NCBI RefSeq assembly: GCF_001668575.1
Contig: NZ_LZMD01000079.1
Location: 62,001 to 126,000, forward strand
Direction of reading: 5' to 3'
Source of the DNA: Mycobacterium sp. 1164985.4
GTDB taxonomy: Bacteria; Actinomycetota; Actinomycetes; Mycobacteriales; Mycobacteriaceae
Length of the DNA stretch: 64,000 bases
The position numbers were made by a program, and so were the translations under genes. The notes beneath the pieces are model-generated. The model searched no databases. It saw only the letters and a program-made list of their open reading frames with translations, and was not told the origin of the DNA. Shown here in pieces: positions 42,058 to 50,955 of this stretch. Each line of letters begins with the position of its first letter. Position 1 is the stretch's first letter.

Positions 42058-42797
42058 CGCCGGGCCAGCCAGTCGGTGAAGCGGGTGGCGGCGATGACGG
42101 CGTCGTCGCCGGTCACCAGGCTGCTCTCGGCGAGCGGGGTTCCGAAATAGGTCGCCTCGCCGTTGACCACGACGCGGCGGTCGTCTCCGCGCTTGGCCAG
42201 CACCGCGCTGGCGAGGTCGGCGAACGGGATCTTGTCGGGCCCGCCGACGTCGATGTGACCGTTGTGCGGCTTCCCGACGGCCACCTTTACCAGCTCGGCG
42301 GCGACCTCCCGGGCCGCGATCGGCTGGATCAGCGCATCGGGGGCACGCACCTCGCCGTCGACGTTCAGCGAGTCGGTGATCGCCTCGGCGAACTCGTGGA
42401 ACTGGGTCGCGCGCACGATGCTGTACGGCAGCCCGGAGTCGCGAATGATCGTCTCCTGCGCGACTTTCGCACGTAGATAACCGCTTTCGGAAAGATCGTC
42501 GGCACCGACAATGGACAGCGCCACGTAGTGCCCCACCCCCGCGGCTTTTGCCGCGGTCACTAGGTTCGTCGTCGACGTGGTGAAGAAGTTCATCACCGGC
42601 CCGTCCTCGAACGACGGCGAGTTGGTCACGTCGATCACCACATCAGCGCCGGCGACCGCGTCGGCCACCCCGTCGCCGCTCAGCACGTTCACGCCCGTGG
42701 AGCGGGCCGCCCCGACCACCGAATGGCCTTCCCCGCCGAGCAGTGACACGAGATTCGAGCCGATGAGGCCGGTCGAGCCGATAACAGTGATCTTCAT
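42054..42797 (-). CDS. NAD(P)H-binding atypical SDR protein
   Basis: A 247-residue NmrA/atypical SDR protein: KITVIGSTGLIGSNLVSLL (dinucleotide-binding Gly motif), VVGAARSTGVNV, VVIDVTNSPSF, YVALSIVGADDLSESGYLRAKVAQE (Tyr/Lys region) and YSIVRATQFHEF. ATG 42797 has a GGAAAGG ribosome site nine bases upstream, whereas the ATG at 42806 lies directly on it. An inverted repeat (42823-42873) sits in its promoter region. Probably a reductase or sensor-type protein working with the nitroreductase. Confidence 0.85.
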   Translation of the reverse strand: MKITVIGSTGLIGSNLVSLLGGEGHSVVGAARSTGVNVLSGDGVADAVAGADVVIDVTNSPSFEDGPVMNFFTTSTTNLVTAAKAAGVGHYVALSIVGADDLSESGYLRAKVAQETIIRDSGLPYSIVRATQFHEFAEAITDSLNVDGEVRAPDALIQPIAAREVAAELVKVAVGKPHNGHIDVGGPDKIPFADLASAVLAKRGDDRRVVVNGEATYFGTPLAESSLVTGDDAVIAATRFTDWLARR

Positions 42798-42822
42798 CTC
42801 GGGCATCCTTTCCGAACGCCGA

Positions 42823-42873
42823 GCGCACGCTTTGTCGCGCTTCTACTCGACGTTTACGTACACAAGCGTGCGC
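42823..42873. promoter_or_regulatory. Inverted repeat in the SDR-nitroreductase promoter
   Basis: GCGCACGCTT (42823-42832) and AAGCGTGCGC (42864-42873) are perfect 10-bp inverted repeats, 31 bp apart, with the AT-rich TTTACGTA in between (42853-42860). The element lies 25-75 bp upstream of the SDR start. It may be an operator or a transcript-start hairpin. Confidence 0.45.
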
Positions 42874-42935
42874 CCGGCGGTACCTCGTGTGCACCCTTGA
42901 GAATGCGTGGTCTTACCCGCGGTCGAAAAGCACGA

Positions 42936-42962
42936 AGCCCCGGTGCGCCAGGCACCGGGGCT
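42936..42962 (-). terminator. Terminator after etfA
   Basis: AGCCCCGGTGC (42936-42946) and GCACCGGGGCT (42952-42962) form a perfect 11-bp stem with a 5-base loop, 18 bp beyond the etfA stop. Reading on the minus strand the stem is followed by TTCGTGCTTTT, a T-rich tail, so it fits an intrinsic terminator of etfBA. Confidence 0.82.
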
Positions 42963-42980
42963 CCGCGGAAAACCCGACGA

Positions 42981-43937
42981 TCAGCCCTTGCGAGCCTTGA
43001 CCGCCTCGGTCAGCTGCGGCGCGACCTTGAACAGGTCGCCGACGATGCCGAGGTCGGCGATCTCGAAGATCGGCGCCTCCTCGTCCTTGTTCACCGCGAT
43101 GATCGTCTTCGACGTCTGCATGCCGGCACGGTGCTGGATCGCGCCGGAGATGCCCAGTGCGATGTACAGCTGTGGCGACACCGTCTTTCCGGTCTGGCCC
43201 ACCTGGAACTGGCCCGGGTAGTAGCCGGAGTCGACGGCGGCACGGGACGCGCCGACGGCGCCACCGAGCGAGTCCGCCAGCTCCTCGACCACCGTGAAGT
43301 TCTCGGCGCTGCCGACACCGCGGCCACCCGAGACGACCACGGTCGCCTCGGTGAGCTCCGGACGATCACCGGCGACGGCGGGCTCGCGCTTGGTGATCTT
43401 CGTCGCGTTCTCGGCCTGGGCAGGCACCTCGACGTTGATGACCTCGCCCGCACCGTCGGCCGGTTCGGCGTCGACCGAACCCGCACGCACGGTGATGACC
43501 GGAACGTCACCGGTGGACTCGGCCTCGACGGTGAACGCGCCACCGAAGATCGAGTGCACGCCCACCCCACCGTCTTTGACGTCGACGACGTCGGAGAGCA
43601 CACCGGACCCGATGCGCGCCGCCAGGCGACCGGCGATCTCCTTGCCGTCGGCGTTCGACGACAGCAGGACCCCCGCGGGCGATGCGGACTCCACCAGCGA
43701 GGCCAGCACGTCGACCTGCGGGGTGATCAGGTAGTTCTCCGCGTCGTCGGACTCGGCGACGTAGATCTTGGCGGCGCCGGCGGCCTTGAGGCCGTCGACG
43801 AGCGGTTGTGCGGTTCCCGGCGCGCCGATGACGACGGCCGACGGCTCGCCAAGCTTGCGAGCCGCGGTGATCAACTCCGAGGTGACCTTCTTCAGCGCAC
43901 CTTCGGCGTGCTCAACGAGCACGAGTACTTCAGCCAT
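42981..43937 (-). CDS. etfA: Electron transfer flavoprotein alpha subunit
   Basis: A 318-residue FAD-binding subunit that passes electrons from acyl-CoA dehydrogenases to the membrane EtfD/quinone pathway. The N-terminal domain is VLVLVEHAEGALKKVTSELITAARKLG. The C-terminal FAD domain has VVVSGGRGVGSAENFTVVEELADSLGGAVGASRAAVDSGYYPGQFQVGQTGKTVSPQLYIALGISGAIQH. Also called fixB; matches Rv3028c in length. It follows etfB by 44 bp. Confidence 0.96.
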   Translation of the reverse strand: MAEVLVLVEHAEGALKKVTSELITAARKLGEPSAVVIGAPGTAQPLVDGLKAAGAAKIYVAESDDAENYLITPQVDVLASLVESASPAGVLLSSNADGKEIAGRLAARIGSGVLSDVVDVKDGGVGVHSIFGGAFTVEAESTGDVPVITVRAGSVDAEPADGAGEVINVEVPAQAENATKITKREPAVAGDRPELTEATVVVSGGRGVGSAENFTVVEELADSLGGAVGASRAAVDSGYYPGQFQVGQTGKTVSPQLYIALGISGAIQHRAGMQTSKTIIAVNKDEEAPIFEIADLGIVGDLFKVAPQLTEAVKARKG

Positions 43938-43981
43938 GAGTTCTTCTCTCGTCTCTTGTTTCGCAGTCTCGGTGTTCGGCC

Positions 43982-44773
43982 CTAGATGATCTTTTGAGCG
44001 ACCAGGTACTCGGCGATCTTGGTTCCGCCGTCACCCTCGTCGGTGACCTTCTCGCCGGCGGTCTTCGGCGGCTTCGGCGTCGAGGACAGCACCTTGGAGC
44101 CGGCGTTGGCGAGACCGACCTCGTCGGCCTCCACACCGATCTCGGCGAGCGTGAGCTTGGTGACTTCCTTCTTCTTGGCGGCCATGATGCCCTTGAAGGA
44201 CGGGAAGCGCGGCTCGTTGATCTTCTCGTTGACACTGACCACCGCGGGCAGCGACGCCTCGACGGAGAACACGCCGTCGTCGGTCTCGCGCTCGCCGGTG
44301 ACCTTGCCATTCTCGACCGTCACCTTGCGCAGGTGCGTCAGCTGCGGCAGACCCAGGTACTCGGCGATGATCGCCGGGACCGCTCCGCCGGTGCCGTCGG
44401 TGGCCTCGTTGCCGGCGATGACGAGCTCGGTGCCCTCGATGGTGCCCAGCGCACGCGCCAGGGCCCAACCGGTCTGGACCATGTCCGAGCCGTGCATGCC
44501 CTCGTCGATGAGGTGTACGGCCTTGTCGGCGCCCATCGACAGCGCCTTGCGGATCGCCTCCGTGGCGCGCTCGGGGCCGGCCGTGAGCACCGTCACAGTG
44601 CTCTCGCCGCCTTCCTTCTCCTTGATGAGCAGCGCTTCTTCGACAGCACGCTCGTTGATCTCGTCGAGCACTGCGTCGGCGGCCTCGCGGTCGAGGGTGA
44701 AGTCGCCGTCGGTGAGCTTGCGCTCCGACCAGGTGTCAGGGACCTGTTTGATCAGGACCACGATGTTCGTCAT
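43982..44773 (-). CDS. etfB: Electron transfer flavoprotein beta subunit
   Basis: A 263-residue partner of EtfA that binds AMP and contacts dehydrogenases: NIVVLIKQVPDTWSERKL, INERAVEEALLIKEKEGGESTVTVLTAGPERATEAIRKALSMGADKAVHL, LVIAGNEATDGTGGAVPAIIAEYLGLPQLTHL. ATG 44773 matches the homologue; the reading frame continues upstream through operator DNA. Also called fixA (Rv3029c). Confidence 0.96.
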   Translation of the reverse strand: MTNIVVLIKQVPDTWSERKLTDGDFTLDREAADAVLDEINERAVEEALLIKEKEGGESTVTVLTAGPERATEAIRKALSMGADKAVHLIDEGMHGSDMVQTGWALARALGTIEGTELVIAGNEATDGTGGAVPAIIAEYLGLPQLTHLRKVTVENGKVTGERETDDGVFSVEASLPAVVSVNEKINEPRFPSFKGIMAAKKKEVTKLTLAEIGVEADEVGLANAGSKVLSSTPKPPKTAGEKVTDEGDGGTKIAEYLVAQKII

Positions 44774-44836
44774 GAGTGTGGTTCGTCCTCCTCGAAGGGG
44801 CCGTTGATCGGCCCGCAATATCACGCTCTGAGCAAC

Positions 44837-44872
44837 AACCACCATGTTACTCGCGGGTAACTTGTGGTGGTT
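44837..44872. promoter_or_regulatory. Nested palindrome upstream of etfB (candidate operator)
   Basis: An inner near-palindrome GTTAC-TCGCGG-GTAAC (44846-44861) is framed by AACCACCA (44837-44844) and TGGTGGTT (44865-44872). The site is 64 bp from the etfB start and 97 bp from the divergent methyltransferase start. The shape suits a TetR-type dimer, as expected for genes of fatty-acid electron transfer, but the binding protein is not known. Confidence 0.5.
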
Positions 44873-44968
44873 CGCAGGAACACCATAGCGGGTCGAAGTT
44901 CGTGTTCTAGCAGCACGTAGGCGGTGAACCATTCGTCTGTCGGCCGATTCACGTTAGCCTGCCTTCCA

Positions 44969-45739
44969 ATGAGCGCATTTGTTACTGACGGACCGGACCT
45001 CCCTCTCACCGGGGAACGCACGGTTCCGGGACTCGCGGAGGAGAACTACTGGTTCCGCCGCCACGAGGTCGTCTACGAGCGGATGGCCGACCGCTGCGCG
45101 GATCGTGACGTGCTCGAGGCAGGCTGCGGCGAGGGGTATGGAGCAAACCTGATCGCCGACGTGGCCCGCCGTGTGATCGGCCTCGACTACGACGAGACGA
45201 CGGTTGCCCACGTCCGTGCGCGGTATCCGCGGGTGGACATGCGCCACGGGAACCTGGCCGACCTTCCGCTCGCCGACGGCGCGGTCGACGTCGTTGTGAA
45301 CTTCCAGGTCATCGAACACCTGTGGGATCAAGGACAATTCGTTCGCGAATGCCTGCGGGTGCTGCGGCCGGGTGGCTGCCTGCTGATGTCCACGCCGAAC
45401 CGCATCACGTTCTCCCCCGGCCGGGATACGCCGATCAACCCGTTCCACACCCGCGAGCTGAACGCGGCCGAGCTGACCGACCTGCTGACGGTGGCCGGCT
45501 TCGCGGTCGACAGCGTGCTCGGCGTCTTCCACGGGCCGCGGCTGGCCGAACTCGACGCCCGTCACGGTGGGTCGATCATCGACGCCCAGATCGCCCGGGC
45601 CCTGGCCGATGCGCCATGGCCCGGGGACCTGCTCGCCGATGTCGCGTCGGTTCGCAGCGACGACTTCGATCTCGTCGACGCGCGCGAACGCGAGATTGAC
45701 GACAGCCTGGATCTGGTCGCGATCGCGGTGCGGCCGTGA
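44969..45739 (+). CDS. SAM-dependent methyltransferase of the methylglucose polysaccharide locus (Rv3030-like)
   Basis: A 256-residue class I methyltransferase: VLEAGCGEGYGANLIADVARRVIGLDYDETTV (motifs I-II), DVVVNFQVIEHLWDQGQFVRECLRVLRPGGCLLMSTPN. First of three genes (methyltransferase, GH57, GT4) linked in mycobacteria to methylglucose lipopolysaccharide (MGLP) synthesis. The next gene's GTG overlaps its stop (GTGA). Methylation of glucose hydroxyls of the polymer is the likely role; position unknown. Start: ATG 44969 (MSAFVTDGPDL). Confidence 0.85.
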   Translation: MSAFVTDGPDLPLTGERTVPGLAEENYWFRRHEVVYERMADRCADRDVLEAGCGEGYGANLIADVARRVIGLDYDETTVAHVRARYPRVDMRHGNLADLPLADGAVDVVVNFQVIEHLWDQGQFVRECLRVLRPGGCLLMSTPNRITFSPGRDTPINPFHTRELNAAELTDLLTVAGFAVDSVLGVFHGPRLAELDARHGGSIIDAQIARALADAPWPGDLLADVASVRSDDFDLVDAREREIDDSLDLVAIAVRP

Positions 45740-47298
45740 CCACCCCGGAGCCCGCCGACCCCGTACCGGGGCTCGATGTCGCCGGCCCTCCGGCTCCGGG
45801 CCTCTTCACGCTCGTCCTGCACACCCACCTGCCCTGGCTCGCGCACCACGGCCGCTGGCCCGTCGGCGAGGAATGGCTGTATCAGTCGTGGTCGGCGTCG
45901 TATCTGCCGCTGATGCGGGTGCTGCGCAAGCTGGCGTCCGAGGGGCGCCGACACCAGTTGACGCTGGGCATGACCCCGGTCGTCACCGCGCAACTCGACG
46001 ACCCGTACTGCCTGTCGGGTATGCACCACTGGCTGGCGAACTGGCAGCTGCGCGCACTCGAGGCAACGACGCTATCGGATCCGTTGCGGCAGTTTGGTGT
46101 TCGCGAGCACGCGGAGACCGAGCAGGCGCTCGAGGATTTCGCGACGCTGTGGGCGCACGGCGGCAGCCCTGTGTTGCGCGAGCTGATCGACGCCGAGACC
46201 ATCGAACTGCTCGGCGGTCCGCTGGCGCACCCGTTCCAGCCGCTGCTCAATCCGAGGCTGCGGGAGTTCGCCTTGCGCGAGGGTCTTGCCGATGCCCGCT
46301 TGCGGTTCGCGCACACGCCGACCGGCATCTGGGCCCCGGAGTGTGCCTACGCCCCCGGAATGGAAACCGACTACGCCGCAGCGGGTGTCGGCCATTTCAT
46401 GGTCGACGGGCCGTCGCTGCACGGCGACACTGCGCTGGGCCGCCCCGTGGCATCGTCCGATGTGATGGCGTTCGGCCGCGACCTCCAGGTCAGCTATCGC
46501 GTGTGGTCACCGAAATCCGGCTATCCCGGGCACGCCGCCTACCGCGACTTTCACACCTACGACCACACGACCGGGCTGAAGCCGGCCAGGGTCACCGGCC
46601 GCAACGTGCCCTCGGACGCCAAGGCACCGTACGATCCCGAGCGGGCCGACCGGGCGATCGACGCCCACGTCGCCGATTTCGTCGATGTCGTCCGTCAGCG
46701 CCTACACGACGAGAGCGAGCGCATCGGACGCCCCGCACACGTGATCGCCGCCTTCGACACCGAATTGTTCGGGCACTGGTGGTACGAGGGCCCGGTGTGG
46801 CTCGAACGGGTGCTGCGCGCGCTGCCCGAGGCAGGCGTGCGCGTCGGCACGCTGGCCGACGCCAAGGCCGACGGGTTCATCGGCTCACCCGTCGAACTGC
46901 CGCCCAGCTCTTGGGGTTCCGGAAAGGACTGGCAGGTGTGGGCGGGCGAGCAGGTCGCCGATTTGGTGCAGCTCAACACCGAGGTCGTCGACACCGCGCT
47001 GACGACCGTCGACAAGGCGCTCGGCCAGACCGAGACGCCCCCGGCCCGCAACTACGTCGCCGACCAGATCCTGCGTGAGACGCTGCTGACCGTGTCGAGC
47101 GACTGGCCGTTCATGGTCAGCAAGGATTCCGCGGCGGACTATGCGCGCTACCGTGCGCACCTGCACGCCCACGCCACCCGCGAGATCGCCGATGCCGCGG
47201 CCTCCGGTCGCCACGAGCATGCACAGCGCCTGGCCGCGGGATGGAACCGCGCCGACGGTCTGTTCGGCGCACTGGACGCGCGACGGTTACCGCGATGA
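45736..47298 (+). CDS. Glycoside hydrolase family 57 protein (Rv3031-like)
   Basis: A 520-residue (beta/alpha)7-barrel protein. GH57 motifs are LVLHTHLPWLAHHGRWPVGEEWL (motif 1), GIWAPECAYAPG with the expected nucleophile E202, and AAFDTELFGHWWYEGPVWL with the acid D341. A C-terminal helical domain contains the WPFMVSKDSAADYARYR pattern of branching-enzyme-type GH57 members. A role as alpha-1,4-glucan branching or hydrolytic enzyme on the MGLP chain is likely from its locus. GTG start coupled to the upstream methyltransferase. Confidence 0.9.
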   Translation: MTTPEPADPVPGLDVAGPPAPGLFTLVLHTHLPWLAHHGRWPVGEEWLYQSWSASYLPLMRVLRKLASEGRRHQLTLGMTPVVTAQLDDPYCLSGMHHWLANWQLRALEATTLSDPLRQFGVREHAETEQALEDFATLWAHGGSPVLRELIDAETIELLGGPLAHPFQPLLNPRLREFALREGLADARLRFAHTPTGIWAPECAYAPGMETDYAAAGVGHFMVDGPSLHGDTALGRPVASSDVMAFGRDLQVSYRVWSPKSGYPGHAAYRDFHTYDHTTGLKPARVTGRNVPSDAKAPYDPERADRAIDAHVADFVDVVRQRLHDESERIGRPAHVIAAFDTELFGHWWYEGPVWLERVLRALPEAGVRVGTLADAKADGFIGSPVELPPSSWGSGKDWQVWAGEQVADLVQLNTEVVDTALTTVDKALGQTETPPARNYVADQILRETLLTVSSDWPFMVSKDSAADYARYRAHLHAHATREIADAAASGRHEHAQRLAAGWNRADGLFGALDARRLPR

Positions 47299-47336
47299 CG
47301 CCCACCCTTTCCCCCGCGTGGGCCGCCATATCAGCT

Positions 47337-47397
47337 GCGAGCGACCGCGTTTGCACACCGACACGCTGCTTTGCGTGTGCAATTAGCGATCACTCGC
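47337..47397. repeat. Dispersed palindromic element, copy 1
   Basis: A ~60-bp imperfect palindrome in the gap between the GH57 and GT4 genes. The left arm begins GCGAGCGACCGCGTTTGC. The inner arms TTGCACAC (47351-47358) and GTGTGCAA (47375-47382) are perfect, and the outer arms match at 10 of 12 positions (47337-47348 with 47386-47397). The first 30 bp are about 87% identical to 62377-62406. It ends 17 bp before the GT4 start, so it lies in its untranslated leader. Confidence 0.65.
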
Positions 47398-47413
47398 GCA
47401 GGAGTGAGCGACC

Positions 47414-48655
47414 GTGAAAATCCTCATGGTGTCGTGGGAGTACCCGCCCGTCGTGGTCGGCGGGCTCGGCAGGCACGTGCATCACCTGGCCACCGCGCTC
47501 GCCGAGGCGGGCCACGAGATCGTCGTCCTCAGCCGCCGACCATCCAATACCGACCCGAGCACGCACCCGACCACCGACGAGATCGCCGACGGCGTACGCA
47601 TCGTCGCCGCGGCGCACGATCCGCACGAGTTCGACTTCGGTAGCGACATGATGGCGTGGACGCTGGCGATGGGCCATTCGATGGTCCGCACCGGTCTGAC
47701 GCTGAAGTCGCAGCGCGGGCATCCCTGGCGCCCCGATGTCGTGCATGCGCACGACTGGCTGGTCGCCCACCCTGCCATTGCCCTGGCCGAGTTCTTCGAC
47801 GTGCCACTGGTTTCCACGATCCACGCCACGGAGGCCGGACGGCACTCCGGATGGGTGTCGGGTCGCATCAGTCGGCAGGTGCACGCGGTGGAGTCCTGGC
47901 TCGTGCACGAATCCGATTCGCTGATAACGTGTTCCGCTTCGATGCGCGACGAGGTCGGTGAGCTCTTCGGGCCCGGACTCGCCGAGTCGTACGTAATTCG
48001 AAACGGAATCGACTGCAGCCGTTGGCCCTTCGCGCAGCGACGGCCCCAGACCGGCCCCGCCCAGCTGCTGTACTTGGGTCGCCTCGAGTACGAGAAGGGC
48101 ATTCACGACGCGATCGCCGCCCTCCCCCGCGTCCGACGCACGCATCCGGGCACCACGCTGACGGTCGCCGGCGAGGGCACGCAACTGGACTGGCTCGTCG
48201 AGCAGGCGCGAAAGCACAAGGTGCTCAAGGCGACCTCGTTCGTCGGGCACCTCGACCACGACGCGCTGGTCGACCTGCTGCACACCGCCGACGCGGCCGT
48301 GCTGCCCAGCCACTACGAACCGTTCGGCATCGTCGCGCTGGAGGCCGCCGCGACCGGTATCCCGCTGGTGACGTCGAACGTCGGAGGCTTGGGCGAAGCC
48401 GTCCTCAACGGTCAGACCGGAGTGTCCTACCCACCGCGCGACGTCGCCGCGCTGGCCGCGGCGGTGCGCTCGGTGCTCGACGACCCGCACGCCGCCCAAC
48501 AACGCGCCATCGCCGCCCGCGAGCGGCTCACCTCCGAATTCGAATGGCACGCGATCGCCGACGAAACCGCGCAGGTGTATCTGGCCGCGAAACGGCTGGA
48601 GCGTGAACCAGACCGGCGCAGCCCCATCGTCGAACACGCCCTGCCCGGCCGCTAG
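47414..48655 (+). CDS. GT4 glycosyltransferase, alpha-1,4-glucosyltransferase of MGLP (Rv3032-like)
   Basis: A 413-residue GT-B glycosyltransferase. The N-terminal domain starts ILMVSWEYPPVVVGGLGRHVHHLATALAEAGHE (glycogen-synthase-like donor loop GGLGRH). A middle region is YVIRNGID and LLYLGRLEYEKGIHDAIAAL. The E-x7-E type motif is HYEPFGIVALEAAATGIPLVTSNVGGLGE. Rv3032 is reported as the elongating alpha-1,4-glucosyltransferase of methylglucose lipopolysaccharide, also feeding capsular glucan. The GTG start at 47414 follows GGAGTGAG. Confidence 0.9.
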   Translation: MKILMVSWEYPPVVVGGLGRHVHHLATALAEAGHEIVVLSRRPSNTDPSTHPTTDEIADGVRIVAAAHDPHEFDFGSDMMAWTLAMGHSMVRTGLTLKSQRGHPWRPDVVHAHDWLVAHPAIALAEFFDVPLVSTIHATEAGRHSGWVSGRISRQVHAVESWLVHESDSLITCSASMRDEVGELFGPGLAESYVIRNGIDCSRWPFAQRRPQTGPAQLLYLGRLEYEKGIHDAIAALPRVRRTHPGTTLTVAGEGTQLDWLVEQARKHKVLKATSFVGHLDHDALVDLLHTADAAVLPSHYEPFGIVALEAAATGIPLVTSNVGGLGEAVLNGQTGVSYPPRDVAALAAAVRSVLDDPHAAQQRAIAARERLTSEFEWHAIADETAQVYLAAKRLEREPDRRSPIVEHALPGR

Positions 48656-48707
48656 GGCGGCCGAAGGTTCGACCGGGATCGAATTATTTTCGAAATAGCG
48701 TGCGGAT

Positions 48708-50105
48708 ATGGGCTCGCACGGCATCACCTTCCGCTCGGCACTCACCTTGGTCGCCGCGTATCTGGGGCTCTTCGTCGGCCTCATCGACGCCAACGCGGTC
48801 AACCTCGCACTGCCTGCGATCCGCGATGACCTCGGCGGCGGGGTGTCGGGAGCGCAGTGGACGATCGACGCTTACAACATCGCGTTCGCCGCGCTGCTGC
48901 TGACCGCAGGGTCGTTAGGTGATCGGTTCGGCCGGCGTCGTCTTCTGCGGATAGGGCTGCTCGTGTTCGTCTCGGCGTCAGTCGCATGCGCCGTCGCGCC
49001 GTCGCTGCCGCTGCTGCTGGTCGCCCGCACGCTGCAGGGCGTCGGCGCGGCGGTCATGCTCCCGCAGGGCCTCGCGATCACCGCCGCCGCATTCCCCGAC
49101 CCCGTCGAACGCGCCCGCGCGACCGCTGCGTGGGCCATGGCGGCCGCGATCAGCACCGCAGTCGGCCCCATCCTCGGCGGGGTCCTCACCGATACCGCGG
49201 GCTGGCGGCAGATCTTCTGGCTCAACGCACCCGTCGGCGTCCTGGCACTGGTGATGACGTACGCGCATCTACCGGAGTCACGCGATCATCACCCTGCCGG
49301 AATCGACTGGCGCGGACAGGTTCTTGCGATCCTGGCGCTCACCTCCGTGACCGTCACGCTGGTCGAGGGCCACAGCATGTCGCCGCGGTGGCTGGTGACA
49401 CTCGCGGTGGCGGCGGCCGCCCTCGTGGCAGCCTTCGTCGGTAGCCAGCACCGGGCGCGGCACCCGATGCTGCCCCTCGCGATGTTCCGCAGCCGGCCCC
49501 TCGTCACCGCGCTGATCGCGACATTCACCATGACCTTCGGCATCTACGGCCTGCTGCTCGTCAACAGCTTCGCCTTCCAACAAGAGCGCGCGGCGAGCGC
49601 CCTGGCAACGGCATGGTGGTTCGTTCCGATGCCGCTGACGTACCTGGTGCTCATTCCGGTGGTGAACACGATGACGCGGCGGACGAACCCTCGAACGCCT
49701 ATGACCGCGGGCCTGCTGTTGATGGCGACGGGCCTGGGTGTCTACGCCTGTGTCGGCCCGCAGGCGAACATTTGGTTGCTCGAGGCGGCGTTCGTCCTCG
49801 CGGGTGCCGGGCTCGCCCTCAACACCGCCCCCGCGGTGGGGTTGGCGATGTCGGCCATGCCGATACGGCGCAGCGGGCTGGCCTCGGGCGTGGTGAACCT
49901 CGCTCGGCTCGTGGGTATCACCGTCGGCGTAGCGTCGTTGGGGAGCATCATGGCCGCGGTCGACGACATCGGCGGCGTACGTGCCGCGCTGGCGCTCGGC
50001 GTGGCGGCCCTGCTGGCCGGTGCGCTGATCACCTATCGGTCGCGCCCCGCCGCCTTCGAAAGAGGAAGGGAGGACGCAGAATGCGTGACGGCACCGAGTC
50101 CGTGA
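48708..50105 (+). CDS. DHA2-type MFS drug/proton antiporter
   Basis: A 465-residue membrane protein with about 14 hydrophobic segments. Family motifs are DANAVNLALPAIRDDLGG (motif D1), GSLGDRFGRRRLLRIGL (motif A), LLLVARTLQGVGAAVMLPQGL (motif B) and AISTAVGPILGGVLTDTAGWRQIFWLNAPVG (motif C, antiporter). It is likely an efflux pump. The gene for an ArsR-like regulator overlaps its last 25 bases, so the pair forms an operon in which the regulator may respond to the exported compound. An AT-rich TTTCGAAA (48688-48695) lies just upstream. Confidence 0.9.
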   Translation: MGSHGITFRSALTLVAAYLGLFVGLIDANAVNLALPAIRDDLGGGVSGAQWTIDAYNIAFAALLLTAGSLGDRFGRRRLLRIGLLVFVSASVACAVAPSLPLLLVARTLQGVGAAVMLPQGLAITAAAFPDPVERARATAAWAMAAAISTAVGPILGGVLTDTAGWRQIFWLNAPVGVLALVMTYAHLPESRDHHPAGIDWRGQVLAILALTSVTVTLVEGHSMSPRWLVTLAVAAAALVAAFVGSQHRARHPMLPLAMFRSRPLVTALIATFTMTFGIYGLLLVNSFAFQQERAASALATAWWFVPMPLTYLVLIPVVNTMTRRTNPRTPMTAGLLLMATGLGVYACVGPQANIWLLEAAFVLAGAGLALNTAPAVGLAMSAMPIRRSGLASGVVNLARLVGITVGVASLGSIMAAVDDIGGVRAALALGVAALLAGALITYRSRPAAFERGREDAECVTAPSP

Positions 50106-50842
50106 CGGGCGACGTCGACATCGCCTCTCTCGCGTCGTTGCTCTCGGATTCGGCGCGCTGCAAAGTCCTGCTCGCACTCGACGACGGCCGCGCGCTACCG
50201 GCCAGTGTGCTCGCCGACGAGGCCGGTGTCAGTCGATCGACCGCCAGTAGCCACCTCGCCAAGCTCACCGAGGCGGGCCTGCTCTCGGTAGAAACCCACG
50301 GCCGAAACCGCTACTACCGGTTGGCCGGACCCGAGGTCGGCGAGCTTCTCGAACACCTCGGCCGCCTGGCGCCGATGCGTCCGGGCCGGTCGCTTCGCGA
50401 AGGCACCCGCGCGGCGCGGCTGCGCGCGGCCCGCACCTGCTACGACCACCTCGCGGGCCGCCTCGGGGTCCAGTTGATGGGCAGTCTCCTCGAACGCGAG
50501 ATCCTCGTCGGCGGTGACGGCCGATACGACCCGCGCCGCGACACAGGCGATGCGCTGAGCAGCCCAGGCTACGACGTCCATTACGAGCTGACCGACGACG
50601 GCCGTGACTTCCTCTCCGGGATCGGTGTCGAGATACCCGACACCAGAAGGCCTTTGGTCCGCTACTGCATCGACTGGACCGAACAACGCCACCACGTCGC
50701 CGGTGCTCTGGGGCGCGGGCTGCTCGACCGTTTCTTCGCGGCGGGATGGGTGAAACGAGCGGCTCGGGGCCGAGGTGTCGCCGTGACCGACAGCGGCGGC
50801 AGGGCGTTCGCCGACCACTTCGGCATTCAGTGGCAAGGCTGA
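50081..50842 (+). CDS. ArsR-like winged-helix regulator, two-part
   Basis: A 253-residue protein. Residues about 12-85 form an ArsR-type HTH (DIASLASLLSDSARCKVLLALDDG, SVLADEAGVSRSTASSHLAKLTEAGLLSVETHGRNRYYRL). A longer C-terminal half (CYDHLAGRLGVQLMGSLLER, YELTDDGRDFLSGIGVEI, YCIDWTEQRHHVAGALGRGLLDRF) follows, with two segments resembling a second winged helix. A GGGAGG site lies 8 bases before the ATG. Probably regulates the overlapping MFS gene. Confidence 0.87.
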   Translation: MRDGTESVTGDVDIASLASLLSDSARCKVLLALDDGRALPASVLADEAGVSRSTASSHLAKLTEAGLLSVETHGRNRYYRLAGPEVGELLEHLGRLAPMRPGRSLREGTRAARLRAARTCYDHLAGRLGVQLMGSLLEREILVGGDGRYDPRRDTGDALSSPGYDVHYELTDDGRDFLSGIGVEIPDTRRPLVRYCIDWTEQRHHVAGALGRGLLDRFFAAGWVKRAARGRGVAVTDSGGRAFADHFGIQWQG

Positions 50843-50905
50843 TCGAAACATACTGGGAAGCAAGCACATCAGTGCTGCCCAGGGTCGGCCGTGTATGACG
50901 TGCCG

Positions 50906-50938
50906 ACTGGCGGGGATCGCAGTTTGATCCCCGCCAGT
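50906..50938. terminator. Hairpin between the ArsR-like gene and the IniB-like gene
   Basis: ACTGGCGGGGATC (50906-50918) and GATCCCCGCCAGT (50926-50938) form a perfect 13-bp stem with a 7-base loop. It is placed 17 bp beyond the convergent IniB-like stop and 63 bp after the regulator stop. No T-run is present; probably bidirectional. Confidence 0.75.
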
Positions 50939-50955
50939 GGCGTTGTGTGCTCGGC

